Origin: Neisseriaceae bacterium
Lineage (GTDB): Bacteria > Pseudomonadota > Gammaproteobacteria > Burkholderiales > Neisseriaceae
DNA length: 35,301 bases
Direction: 5' to 3'
Assembly (NCBI GenBank): GCA_017645365.1
Contig: JAGCOT010000065.1
Coordinates: 1-35,301 of the forward strand
Position numbers and translations under genes: made by a program. Numbering within the stretch: the first letter of the stretch is position 1; each line of letters starts with the position of its first letter. Positions 26,173 to 34,095 of the stretch are shown here, piece by piece. The notes beneath the pieces are model-generated. The model worked only from the letters and a program-made list of their open reading frames with translations, ran no database searches and had not been told where the DNA came from.

Positions 26173-26988
26173 ATGCAATCTGTCCTGACTATTGTTTTAT
26201 TACTGATTTACAGTGGCTTGGGGGCTTATGTATGGGGCTTTTGGCGAAATCGTCCCTCCGAAAATTATCCTCTAAAAAAAGAATTGATGATTTTAGCCCC
26301 TGTTTTGCTGCTGCACACTTGGACGGTTTGGGCACCCTTAACCCAAGGTGGAATGGTCTTGTTCAGTTTTGGTCAAACTTTGAACTTGGTAACTTGGTTG
26401 ATGGTGCTGATGTATTTTATTGGCAGTTTTTTTTACTCACTCAAAGGTTTACAAATTATTTTGTATCCGATGACGGTCATTTCTTTATTTTTGGTCTTGA
26501 TTTTTCCAGGTCATACTTCCAGTTACACCGTACATCATTTGCCCTTTATCCTGCATGTTGGTAGTTCTATTTTAGCGTATGCACTGTTTGGCATTGCAAT
26601 GGTTTTGGCGGCTTTGATTTTTATGATTGAAACCGATTTACGCAAACGCAAAATGTCGCTGTTGATGCGTTTTTTACCGCCTTTATTGAGTTTAGAAAAA
26701 CTGATGTTTCAAGCTGTTTGGTTTGGTTTTATTTTGCTGACCATTTCAGTTGCCAGTGGCACGATATTCAGTGAAGCCGTCTTCGGTACGCCTTTCAAAA
26801 TTTCCCATAAAGTAGTATTTGGCATCGCTTCATGGGTGATTTATGCCTTTGTTTTATATGGACGCGTATTGCGTTCTTGGCGTGGTCGTAAGGCTGCCAT
26901 TTGGGTGATTGTGGGCTTTTTCAGCCTGATGTTAGCGTATATGGGCAGTCGATTTGTTTTAGAAATTATTTTGAATCGAACGGTGTAA
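26173..26988 (+). CDS. Cytochrome c assembly (CcsA/CcmC)-like membrane protein, YpjD family
   Basis: A 271-residue inner-membrane protein with about eight hydrophobic segments. It has the family's loop histidines (HTWTVWAP, PGHTSSYTVHHLPFILHVGSSILAY and FKISHKVVFG) and ends in an SLMLAYMGSRFVLE helix. E. coli YpjD, often next to ffh, has the same layout; the CcsA group handles haem in cytochrome c assembly, but YpjD's own role is poorly defined. AAGGTGA lies 8 bases before the ATG. It appears to be a single-gene unit ended by a hairpin. Confidence 0.85.
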   Translation: MQSVLTIVLLLIYSGLGAYVWGFWRNRPSENYPLKKELMILAPVLLLHTWTVWAPLTQGGMVLFSFGQTLNLVTWLMVLMYFIGSFFYSLKGLQIILYPMTVISLFLVLIFPGHTSSYTVHHLPFILHVGSSILAYALFGIAMVLAALIFMIETDLRKRKMSLLMRFLPPLLSLEKLMFQAVWFGFILLTISVASGTIFSEAVFGTPFKISHKVVFGIASWVIYAFVLYGRVLRSWRGRKAAIWVIVGFFSLMLAYMGSRFVLEIILNRTV

Positions 26989-27022
26989 AAAATTCTTTTC
27001 AGCCTGCCTATTTTTTTCAGCC

Positions 27023-27048
27023 TGCCTATTTTGTATGAAAAATAGGCA
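27023..27048 (+). terminator. Terminator-like hairpin after the ypjD-like gene
   Basis: TGCCTATTTT (27023-27032) pairs perfectly with AAAATAGGCA (27039-27048), loop GTATGA. Two direct copies of a variant uptake half-site (TTCAGCCTGCCTATTTT) precede it; the second forms the left arm. Confidence 0.6.
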
Positions 27049-27067
27049 AAGCCATTGTAAAAAACCG

Positions 27068-27177
27068 TTTAGCTTCACCTCCGTTTCGCAGAAATTCAGT
27101 TTCGACTTCGTCAAAACTTCATTTTAGCTTCACCTCCGTTTCGCAGAAATTCAGTTTCGACTTCGTCAAAACTTCAT
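27068..27177. repeat. Perfect 55-bp tandem duplication upstream of typA
   Basis: Bases 27068-27122 are repeated without a change at 27123-27177. The unit contains TTTCGCAGAAATTCAG and TTTCGACTTCGTCAAAAC. It lies in the 308-base gap between the ypjD-like gene and typA, which otherwise holds the two hairpins listed and the typA -10 box. Perfect identity points to a recent duplication. The start TTTAGCTTC recurs in the small element at about 6857. Confidence 0.88.
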
Positions 27178-27220
27178 TTTCAGGTTGCCTGTTTTTTAAA
27201 TCAACAGGCAGGCTGAAAAT
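27176..27220. terminator. Uptake-sequence hairpin upstream of typA
   Basis: ATTTTCAGGTTGCCTGTT (27176-27193) pairs with AACAGGCAGGCTGAAAAT (27203-27220) over 18 bases with two mismatches and a 9-base loop. It would isolate typA from upstream transcription. Confidence 0.6.
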
Positions 27221-27254
27221 ATAGAACCATCAAAACAAATATCATTTTTAGGCG

Positions 27255-27260
27255 TATAAT
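27255..27260 (+). promoter_or_regulatory. Possible -10 box of typA
   Basis: TATAAT in GGCGTATAATTTAGC lies 36 bases before the ATG. No convincing -35 box is seen. Confidence 0.5.
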
Positions 27261-27296
27261 TTAGCCCTTTTTATTTCACTAATTTTAAGAGTATTT

Positions 27297-29111
27297 ATGT
27301 CTAAACAAATTCGCAACATCGCCATTATTGCCCATGTGGATCACGGTAAAACCACTTTGGTAGATCAATTATTACGCCAATCAGGGACTTTTCGCGACAA
27401 TCAGCAGGTTGATGAACGCGTAATGGACAGTGGCGACATCGAGCGTGAACGCGGTATTACCATCTTGGCAAAAAATACGGCCATTGAATACGGCGGATAT
27501 CACATCAACATTGTCGACACACCAGGACACGCTGACTTTGGCGGTGAAGTGGAGCGTGTTTTAGGCATGGTCGATTGCGTTTTGCTGTTGGTGGACGCCC
27601 AAGAAGGTCCAATGCCACAAACGCGTTTTGTTACCAAAAAAGCATTGGCATTGGGATTAAAACCAATTGTCGTCATCAACAAAATTGACAGACCTGGTGC
27701 TCGCCCATCTTGGGTGATTGACCAAACTTTTGAATTATTCGATAAGCTCAATGCTACCGATGAACAATTAGATTTCCCCATTGTGTACGCTTCTGGCTTG
27801 AATGGTTTTGCCAAACTGAACGAATCGGACGAATCTACCGATATGCGTCCTTTATTTGAAACCATTTTAAAATACACCCCAGCCCCAGCAGGCAGTGCCG
27901 AACAGCCTTTGCAACTGCAAATTTCCCAGTTGGATTATTCTTCTTACACAGGTCGATTGGGCATTGGTCGCATTTTGAATGGTCGCATCAAAACAGGACA
28001 AAATGTGGTGGTCATGAAAGAAGACCAGCAAATAGCACAGGGGCGTATCAATCAAATTTTGGGTTTTCGTGGTTTGGAACGCGTCCCTATGGATGAAGCC
28101 GAATCTGGCGACATCATCATCATTTCTGGATTAGATGATATTGGCATTGGCGTTACCATTTGCGAAAAAGACCATCCGCAAGGCTTGCCCATGCTGAATG
28201 TTGATGAACCTACGCTGACTATGGATTTTATGGTCAACACTTCGCCTTTGGCAGGTACAGAAGGCAAATTCATCACTTCTCGTCAAATTCGCGATCGTTT
28301 GCAAAAAGAATTACTGACCAATGTCGCTTTGCGTGTGGAAGATACAGAAGATGCTGATGTTTTCCGCGTTTCTGGTCGTGGTGAATTGCATTTGACGATT
28401 CTGATTGAAAACATGCGGCGTGAAGGCTATGAATTAGCTGTTGGCAAGCCGCGTGTTTTGTATAAAGAAATCAATGGCGAAAAATGCGAACCTTACGAAA
28501 ATCTTTCGGTAGATGTGGAAGACAATACACAAGGTGCCGTCATGGAAGAATTGGGTCGCCGTAAAGGTGAATTGCTGAATATGGAAAGCGATGGTAAAGG
28601 TCGCACGCGTTTAGAATATCGCATTCCAGCACGCGGTTTGATTGGCTTCCAGAGCGAATTCATGACCATGACGCGTGGCGTTGGTTTGATGAGTCATGTT
28701 TTTGATGATTATGCACCTGTTAAACCAGATATTCCTGGTCGCCGCAATGGTGTTTTGGTATCGCAAGACAATGGCGAAGCAGTGGCGTATGCCTTATGGA
28801 ATTTAGAAGATCGTGGGCGTATGTTTGTTGTGCCAGGTGATAAAATTTACGAAGGCATGATTATCGGCATTCACAGCCGCGATAACGATTTGGTGGTCAA
28901 TCCATTAAAAGGCAAAAAGCTCACCAATGTGCGTGCCAGTGGAAAAGACGAAGCAGTGAGTTTAACCCCAGCGATTCAACTTTCTTTGGAAGGTGCAGTG
29001 GAATTTATTGATGACGATGAATTGGTGGAAGTAACGCCACAAACCATTCGTTTGCGTAAGCGTTATTTAAGCGAATTAGAACGCCGCCGCAATTTAAGAA
29101 AAGAACCTTAA
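27297..29111 (+). CDS. typA: Ribosome-associated translational GTPase TypA/BipA
   Basis: A 604-residue GTPase of the elongation-factor family. G-domain motifs: P-loop AHVDHGKT (12-19), ERGITI (G2), [14 protein letters not shown] (G3), [10 protein letters not shown] (G4) and YASGLNG (G5). EF-G-like domains and the TypA-specific C-terminal domain follow ([33 protein letters not shown]). It helps ribosome assembly and stress adaptation. AAGAG precedes the ATG. A composite uptake-sequence repeat follows the stop codon. No uptake consensus was found inside this gene. Confidence 0.98.
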   Translation: MSKQIRNIAIIAHVDHGKTTLVDQLLRQSGTFRDNQQVDERVMDSGDIERERGITILAKNTAIEYGGYHINIVDTPGHADFGGEVERVLGMVDCVLLLVDAQEGPMPQTRFVTKKALALGLKPIVVINKIDRPGARPSWVIDQTFELFDKLNATDEQLDFPIVYASGLNGFAKLNESDESTDMRPLFETILKYTPAPAGSAEQPLQLQISQLDYSSYTGRLGIGRILNGRIKTGQNVVVMKEDQQIAQGRINQILGFRGLERVPMDEAESGDIIIISGLDDIGIGVTICEKDHPQGLPMLNVDEPTLTMDFMVNTSPLAGTEGKFITSRQIRDRLQKELLTNVALRVEDTEDADVFRVSGRGELHLTILIENMRREGYELAVGKPRVLYKEINGEKCEPYENLSVDVEDNTQGAVMEELGRRKGELLNMESDGKGRTRLEYRIPARGLIGFQSEFMTMTRGVGLMSHVFDDYAPVKPDIPGRRNGVLVSQDNGEAVAYALWNLEDRGRMFVVPGDKIYEGMIIGIHSRDNDLVVNPLKGKKLTNVRASGKDEAVSLTPAIQLSLEGAVEFIDDDELVEVTPQTIRLRKRYLSELERRRNLRKEP

Positions 29112-29114
29112 AAA

Positions 29115-29156
29115 CTTTTCAGGTTGCCTGTTAATATCCATCAGGCAGCCTGAAAG
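29115..29156. terminator. Inverted uptake-sequence terminator after typA
   Basis: TTTCAGGTTGCCTG pairs with CAGGCAGCCTGAAAG with one mismatch and an 11-base loop, 4 bases after the typA stop. The right arm is also the start of the 48-bp repeat that follows. Confidence 0.7.
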
Positions 29157-29249
29157 CATTTTCCAATACAGAAAAGTTTTTCTTTAAAACAGGCAACCTG
29201 AAAGCATTTCCCATGCAGGGAAGTTTTCCTTTAAAACAGGCAGCCTGAA
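29143..29249. repeat. 47-48 bp composite repeats downstream of typA
   Basis: Units start at 29143, 29191 and 29238 (last one partial). Each runs uptake sequence, then GCATTT, a hyphenated palindrome (TTTCCCATGCAGGGAA in the better copy), then TTTAAAAC. The order of parts is the same as in the 61-bp repeats after polA: GCAYTTCCC...GGGA, T-run, TTTAAA, uptake sequence. Confidence 0.75.
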
Positions 29250-29340
29250 AAATGGAAATTCGCTACTCCGTAATTGCCACGCTTCTAAATCAATCACGGC
29301 TCGCAATAACAATATGGTTTGGAGGTCGTCTTATGCGTAA

Positions 29341-29403
29341 TGGTCGCCCCACGCGTAGTGGTGGTCGCCCCATGCGTAGTGGTGGACGCCCCACGCGTAG
29401 TGG
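29341..29403. repeat. Three 21-bp tandem repeats after typA
   Basis: Units at 29341-29361, 29362-29382 and 29383-29403 read TGGTCGCCCCACGCGTAGTGG with one change each in units 2 and 3; a degenerate unit precedes them. The unit length is a multiple of three, giving a Gly-Arg-Pro-rich frame on the plus strand, but no start signal or family supports a gene. The bases between 29250 and 29340 show nothing recognisable. Confidence 0.8.
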
Positions 29404-29404
29404 T

Positions 29405-30043
29405 TCAGGCTGCCCGAACATAGGGGTTATGCGTTTTTTCATGCCCAATAGTAGTGTATGCACCGTGTCCTGTAATCACTTGCACATCATCAGGCAGGGT
29501 ATACAATTTTTCACGAATACCACGCAACAGTGTTGGACCATCACCACGCGGAAAATCGCTGCGTCCTACCGATTCCAAAAACAGCACATCACCTGCAATC
29601 AACAATTTTGCCGCCTCACAATAATAAACCACTGAACCTGGTGTATGTCCTGGAATGTGCAAAACCTGAAAATAATGATTGCCCACAGAAACCATATCAC
29701 CATCAGATAACCAGTGTGTTGGCGTAAATACAGGGCATTCTGGGAATTGATATTGACGCGTGATTTCAGGCAGTTTCTGTAAAAGAAAATCATCTTCTTG
29801 GTGCGGTCCCAAAACCGTTACGCTTTGATGTTGCAATAAAGCAGGAACGCCTGAAACATGATCCAAATGCCCATGCGTCAGCCAAATCGCTTGTAAATTC
29901 AAATGACGCGATGCAACTTCTTGAAGTAAAATTTCCGCATCACCACCGACATCGGTCAAAACAGCATCTTGCGTTTGATCATCCCATAATAAAGTAGCGT
30001 TTTGAGCAAACGGCGTAACAGGAATGGTTTGAAATTGCAGCAT
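29405..30043 (-). CDS. MBL-fold metallo-hydrolase (glyoxalase II-like, YcbL type)
   Basis: A 212-residue metallo-beta-lactamase-fold enzyme. Metal-binding residues are visible in THGHLDH (near 56-62), the GHTPGS histidine, the GDVLF aspartate and the C-terminal GHGAYTTIGHE histidine. The compact size, lacking the C-terminal helical domain of true glyoxalase II, matches YcbL-type proteins; the substrate is unknown but thioester hydrolysis is likely. The last residues RAA and the TGA stop are read from a degraded uptake sequence (29404-29415). It converges with typA and is divergent from the Smr gene. Confidence 0.9.
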   Translation of the reverse strand: MLQFQTIPVTPFAQNATLLWDDQTQDAVLTDVGGDAEILLQEVASRHLNLQAIWLTHGHLDHVSGVPALLQHQSVTVLGPHQEDDFLLQKLPEITRQYQFPECPVFTPTHWLSDGDMVSVGNHYFQVLHIPGHTPGSVVYYCEAAKLLIAGDVLFLESVGRSDFPRGDGPTLLRGIREKLYTLPDDVQVITGHGAYTTIGHEKTHNPYVRAA

Positions 30044-30104
30044 AAATCATCACTCTCTATTCTAAAAAAGCAAAATAGTATCATAGTTTATCAGGGAAAC
30101 CACT

Positions 30105-30728
30105 ATGCAAAACAATCATTGGCAACGGCAATTAAAGCAATTAGGCGACTCCGAAAAAGAGCGGATTCGGCAAGAACGCATCGCACAAGAACAAGTTAAA
30201 AAAGAAGAAACCATCCATTTTGCTGATGCAATGACTGGTGTTATTCCGCTAAAAAATAGCGGTCGCCGCGAGCGTGATGTGGATTTAACGCCGATTCAAG
30301 TGCGTCCCAAAAATCACGAAGAAAATAGCGAAAACCATGTTTTCGTAGGCGACAGTGAATGGTCTTCCGATGAACCGCCAAAACAATATGCACATGGTGG
30401 TGGTGGCAAAAATGATATTCGCAAACTTTTGCAACATCAAGAACATGAAATGGTCGCAACACTGGATTTGCACGGTTATCGTCAAGAAGAAGCCCAAAAT
30501 GTATTGAATGAATTTATTGATTATGTACAAAAACGCGGTGTGATGGGGGAAATCATTCACGGCAGTGGCTTGGGCTCAAAAGGTTTTGTGTCTTCCATTA
30601 AACGATTAACCCGCCGTTGGCTGATGCAACATTCGCAGGTTTTGGCATATGTGGAACCGCCACGCAATGACGGGGCGGTTTGGATTTTATTAAAGCGAAA
30701 AAATAGGCGAAATGATGATTTTGTTTAA
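30105..30728 (+). CDS. Smr-domain protein
   Basis: A 207-residue protein with a charged N-terminal half rich in Glu, Arg and Gln, then a Smr domain from about residue 115. The domain shows ATLDLHGYRQEEA and IIHGSGLGSKG, matching the LDLHG and H-G-x-G motifs of MutS2-type Smr domains, which nick DNA or RNA. It resembles stand-alone YdaL/SmrA proteins. The biological target is unknown. AGGGAAA lies before the ATG. The next gene, rsmJ, begins 41 bases downstream. Confidence 0.88.
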   Translation: MQNNHWQRQLKQLGDSEKERIRQERIAQEQVKKEETIHFADAMTGVIPLKNSGRRERDVDLTPIQVRPKNHEENSENHVFVGDSEWSSDEPPKQYAHGGGGKNDIRKLLQHQEHEMVATLDLHGYRQEEAQNVLNEFIDYVQKRGVMGEIIHGSGLGSKGFVSSIKRLTRRWLMQHSQVLAYVEPPRNDGAVWILLKRKNRRNDDFV

Positions 30729-30769
30729 ATAGTGATCGGATTGTTTTAAAGCCTTTATAAAAATACATC

Positions 30770-31510
30770 ATGGAACTTTATCTTTCTGAAAATCATGTTT
30801 CTTGCGAAAAATACTTACAAGCAATATTGCAAGGAATTCCCATTGCAATCACTTTCAGGCAGCCTGAAAGCCCTTACTATTTGGCGTTTGAAAACAATCG
30901 AATTCTTCTGAAAAACCAACAAACCGCAGAAACCCTTGATGCGGATTTTGTTACAGGACGCATCGCCCATCGTACGCGTTTTCGAGGACATGAAAGCATT
31001 GCCAAAGCCTGTGCGGTGCATCAATATCATCATATTTGGGACGCAACAGGTGGATTGGGGCAAGATGCGTTTGTTTTAGCTTCATTGGGGGCCAATGTTG
31101 ATGTTTTTGAGCGAAATCCAGTCGCAGCAACACTGTTATTAGATGCTTTGCATCGTGCACAACAATCCACTCAAACTGCTGAAATTATTCAACGCATATC
31201 GTTTCATTTTGGCAGCATAGGCGAATATGCCACGCAAGCAAAACCCGATGTCATTTATTTAGACCCCATGTTTCCAGAAAGACGCAAATCTGCACAAGTC
31301 AAAAAAGCCATGCGTTTTTTTCAAGAAATCATTGGTGATGATGAAGATAGCGGAGCGTTATTATCCACCGCACGAAATTTAGCAAAACATCGTATTGTGG
31401 TGAAGCGTCCTTTGCGTGGTGAATTTTTAGATGCTATTTCTCCTGCCTATCAATACACAGGCAAAAGCACACGGTTTGATGTTTATTTGCCTTTTGTAAA
31501 GGCAACCTGA
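30770..31510 (+). CDS. rsmJ: 16S rRNA (guanine-1516-N2)-methyltransferase
   Basis: A 246-residue SAM-dependent methyltransferase with RsmJ signatures: WDATGGLGQDAFVLASLGANV (SAM-binding loop), FERNPVAATLL, and YLDPMFPERRKSAQVKKAM, the family's catalytic DPMFP motif. It modifies G1516 of 16S rRNA. An uptake palindrome in the N-terminal part is read as TFRQPESPYY (30854-30868). The last codons AAG GCA ACC TGA are an uptake-sequence variant, so the stop codon is supplied by it. No clear ribosome-binding site is seen. Confidence 0.93.
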   Translation: MELYLSENHVSCEKYLQAILQGIPIAITFRQPESPYYLAFENNRILLKNQQTAETLDADFVTGRIAHRTRFRGHESIAKACAVHQYHHIWDATGGLGQDAFVLASLGANVDVFERNPVAATLLLDALHRAQQSTQTAEIIQRISFHFGSIGEYATQAKPDVIYLDPMFPERRKSAQVKKAMRFFQEIIGDDEDSGALLSTARNLAKHRIVVKRPLRGEFLDAISPAYQYTGKSTRFDVYLPFVKAT

Positions 31511-31543
31511 AAAAGGGTTTCATGATTAAGTTTCAGGCTGCCT
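31500..31543. terminator. Inverted uptake-sequence terminator at the rsmJ/hydrolase junction
   Basis: AGGCAACCTGAAA (31500-31512, containing the rsmJ stop) pairs with TTTCAGGCTGCCT (31531-31543) with one mismatch. The right arm is part of a full 15-base uptake palindrome (31532-31546). It lies between genes ending toward each other. Confidence 0.65.
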
Positions 31544-31551
31544 GAAATACA

Positions 31552-32073
31552 TTAAAGCAAAATATCCTGCATTAACGACATTCCCCATTGCCAACCGTTG
31601 AGCGGTGCATTAAGTGTATGATATTTGGGGAAAATCAAATGTTTAGCACCCAAACGCTGGGCATGGTTTTTGCTTTTTGGATAGTTTATATGAGTTTGAT
31701 TAGGCATTACCCAAGCCACAGGGAAATTCGCACGAGCACGGTTAATCGGTGCGTTGTCATCATCACTCCAAGCATTTAAATCAGGTTCTGCCAAAATCAC
31801 GCCACTAATGCGTTTTTGTAAATCCACACCCGATTGAAACAACCATTCTGCCCAAGCATTACAAGCGAATCCATGAGCAACAACCATCACGGCATCACCG
31901 CATTGCTCAAAACCCATTTGAATTTGACTGATGCGTTCTTCGATCGGTGTGTGTTGACATAGGACAACTGATTGCGACAAAGGATAGCCCATCAGCCATA
32001 CATTTTGCCAATGATTGGCGTGCTGATTTTCGTCCATCAGCAAAAATAAGCGAATGTCTTCTATATCCATCAT
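31552..32073 (-). CDS. RBBP9/YdeN-like alpha/beta-hydrolase-fold protein lacking the usual nucleophile
   Basis: A 173-residue protein of the size and layout of small RBBP9/YdeN serine hydrolases: a central VVAHGFACNAWAEWL helix turn, ISGVILAEPDLNAW, and the C-terminal acid and histidine regions (VMPNQTHIN, FPKYHTLNAPL). At the nucleophile elbow, where the family has G/A-H-S-x-G, the sequence is A-H-G-F-A, so the catalytic serine appears replaced by glycine. It may be a non-enzymatic relative. Assignment is moderate. It is divergent from the DUF945 gene, with a long inverted repeat between them. Confidence 0.68.
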   Translation of the reverse strand: MMDIEDIRLFLLMDENQHANHWQNVWLMGYPLSQSVVLCQHTPIEERISQIQMGFEQCGDAVMVVAHGFACNAWAEWLFQSGVDLQKRISGVILAEPDLNAWSDDDNAPINRARANFPVAWVMPNQTHINYPKSKNHAQRLGAKHLIFPKYHTLNAPLNGWQWGMSLMQDILL

Positions 32074-32105
32074 TTTGATTTATTTAAAATTGAAAAATCA
32101 TAGCA

Positions 32106-32177
32106 TCAGGCAGCCTGAAAGCATTTCAGCCTAATTCTTGATAAGCATTGTATGGGAAATGCTTTCAGGCTGCCTGA
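32106..32177. repeat. Perfect 22-bp inverted repeat between divergent genes
   Basis: Arms 32106-32127 and 32156-32177 are exact reverse complements: TCAGGCAGCCTGAA plus AGCATTTC, with a 28-base loop. It contains two opposed uptake sequences. The GAAAGCATTTC part matches the repeat after typA. It lies between two start codons, so it is not an end-of-gene terminator. Confidence 0.85.
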
Positions 32178-32207
32178 TTTTAATCTCAAATCACAACGGT
32201 TGTGCGG

Positions 32208-32213
32208 TATACT
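32208..32213 (+). promoter_or_regulatory. Possible -10 box of the DUF945 gene
   Basis: TATACT in GCGGTATACTTTG lies 39 bases before the ATG at 32253. The -35 region is weak. Confidence 0.4.
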
Positions 32214-32252
32214 TTGCAAGTTTTACTGTTCAATGAATTGGACTTCAATCTT

Positions 32253-33770
32253 ATGAAAAAGATTTTAGGCGGACTGTTAGCGATTATTATCCTATTGGCA
32301 ACTTATGTAATCTCGGTGGTGTATACGGGCAAAAATGTTGAAAACACATTGGCAGAACGCAGCACCATCATCAATCGCAGTGGCATATTTGAAATTGTTT
32401 CGCGTGATTATCAACGCAACTGGATCAGTGCGGACGAAACCATTGTGGTTCGCATCAAGCCACAAGTATTAAGTCAATTTGAAAAACATGTACCTAAAAC
32501 ACTCAACGGCTTTTTGCAAGACAATATTACCATGCAAAGTCATGTGCAATATGGTCCTTGGTTGGGCGATCATATTGGACAAGCACAGGTTACCACGCAA
32601 TTAAAATTTTCCGAAAATGCCACCAAAATGCTGAAACAATTATTTGGTGATGTACAAGCAGTATCCATTCAAGATGAAATTGCTTGGAATGGTTCAGGCA
32701 GCCTGAAAATCAATATCAGTCCATTCGATTATCAAGAATTATCAGGCATTCATTGGGTGTGGAAAGGCTTGGAAAGCGTTACTCAATATTCCGCCCATTA
32801 CCAAAATTATCAAACCCATATTTCCGCCCCAAACATGACGCTGACTTTGGCAGATTTGGGCGAAATTGCTTGGAGTAATCTTGCCTATCACATTCAACAC
32901 AAAGGAAACGATATTTTGCCCGAAGGCAATAGTGTTCTATCTTTACAAGACTTTCTGATGAAATGGGATAAAAGCGTGGATCACAAAATCCAGTTAAACG
33001 AATTGATTAACATGGTGAGTGATTTGCAAATTGGGGCATTTATCAATCCCACAGTTTCTGCACCACCATCTGAAATTCACCTAAAAAATTTCCGCTTTGA
33101 AGCGGAAACCAATGTTGAAAATGATATGGCCAATATGGTGGGCAAAGTCGCATTAGAACATTTGCGTTATGGTGAATCCGTTTATCAAAACTTGAATGTG
33201 ATTGCATCAGCCCAACACATTCACGCCAAAGCCTTGCAAACATTAAAAGCCAAAATGGCAGAAATTGCCAATGCAGAAGATGAACAATGGCGACAATCCG
33301 TACTGACTGCCTTGCGTCAAGAAGGAGCGGCGATTTTTACCCACAATCCAACTTTTCAATTAGAGCGTTTGAATTTAGAAACCCCCGCAGGTTTAATCAC
33401 CATGAATGCTGATTTCACCCTGCGTGATGTTAAAAACGAAGATTTGGAAGACATTCAAAAATTATTACCCAAAATCATCGCACATGCACAATACGACATT
33501 CCCCAAGCGTTGCCTGAAAAATTTACGCAAAGTCAAATTCAGCAATTTTTTCATACGGATAACGACAAAGATTGGCAGGATATGCAAGAAACCATTCGTG
33601 CAATGGTGCAAAACACATTAGACAGTATGCACAAAGAAGGTCTTATTCAAATTGAGCAAGAGAGAATTTCAGGCAACCTGAAATTGGAAAACAGGCGTTT
33701 GTTGATGAATGACCACGAAATCGAGTTGCCACAACCTGAAAATGAAGAATTGGAAGAAGAAGATATTTAA
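32253..33770 (+). CDS. DUF945 (YdgA-like) periplasmic/membrane-anchored protein
   Basis: A 505-residue protein starting MKKILGGLLAIIILLATYVISVVYTG, a single hydrophobic anchor or signal, then a long beta-rich region with family-typical segments (SRDYQRNWISADETIVV near the N-terminus). E. coli YdgA has nearly the same length. The function of the family is not established. The C-terminus is highly acidic (ENEELEEEDI). Uptake sequences are translated as NGSGSLKIN (32693-32707) and ISGNLKLEN (33668-33682). I chose the ATG at 32253 because the upstream GTG-started codons cover the promoter region. Confidence 0.82.
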   Translation: MKKILGGLLAIIILLATYVISVVYTGKNVENTLAERSTIINRSGIFEIVSRDYQRNWISADETIVVRIKPQVLSQFEKHVPKTLNGFLQDNITMQSHVQYGPWLGDHIGQAQVTTQLKFSENATKMLKQLFGDVQAVSIQDEIAWNGSGSLKINISPFDYQELSGIHWVWKGLESVTQYSAHYQNYQTHISAPNMTLTLADLGEIAWSNLAYHIQHKGNDILPEGNSVLSLQDFLMKWDKSVDHKIQLNELINMVSDLQIGAFINPTVSAPPSEIHLKNFRFEAETNVENDMANMVGKVALEHLRYGESVYQNLNVIASAQHIHAKALQTLKAKMAEIANAEDEQWRQSVLTALRQEGAAIFTHNPTFQLERLNLETPAGLITMNADFTLRDVKNEDLEDIQKLLPKIIAHAQYDIPQALPEKFTQSQIQQFFHTDNDKDWQDMQETIRAMVQNTLDSMHKEGLIQIEQERISGNLKLENRRLLMNDHEIELPQPENEELEEEDI

Positions 33771-33852
33771 TGTTGCCTATTGTTCGTTGTATATGCCTTA
33801 AAAACATGGTCTAACTACCAAGTCTTCGTGTTTTTGTGCTACTGCAACTTGA

Positions 33853-33908
33853 AATATTTCAGCCTGCCTTACCATTAGGGGTTATCGTGAGGCAAGCTGA
33901 AAAATATT
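33853..33908. terminator. Imperfect hairpin of variant uptake sequences after the DUF945 gene
   Basis: AATATTTCAGCCTGCCT (33853-33869) faces AGGCAAGCTGAAAAATATT (33890-33908) with a mismatch and a bulge. A third copy of the half-site (TTCAGCCTGCC) follows at 33908-33918. The rest of the 325-base gap to thiD holds the inverted repeat at 33994-34042 and no TPP riboswitch that I can recognise. Confidence 0.5.
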
Positions 33909-33993
33909 CAGCCTGCCATTTATAAAAATTTCCCTATTCTGTAAATCTTTTGTTTAGAATAACATCAGCTTTACCGTTTTAAAGAATCTATCT

Positions 33994-34042
33994 CAAAATG
34001 GGTAGATGAGTATGGTTTATGAATGCCCATCTACCCATTTTG
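33994..34042. repeat. Perfect 15-bp inverted repeat upstream of thiD
   Basis: CAAAATGGGTAGATG (33994-34008) is exactly inverted at 34028-34042, with a 19-base loop. It ends 53 bases before the thiD start. It could be a leader hairpin, an operator or the remains of a small element; the right end continues as CAGAAG, similar to TTTTGCAGAAG at 20760. Confidence 0.75.
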
Positions 34043-34095
34043 CAGAAGTATCAAAAACGAAACATTCACAATCAACTTAAAACAGGAGCAAGACC

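Noticed and set aside
29252-29635. Open frame with SGGRPTR-type heptapeptide repeats
   Set aside because: It is produced by the 21-bp tandem repeat, then runs antisense through the well-supported metallo-hydrolase gene; no ribosome-binding site or family match.
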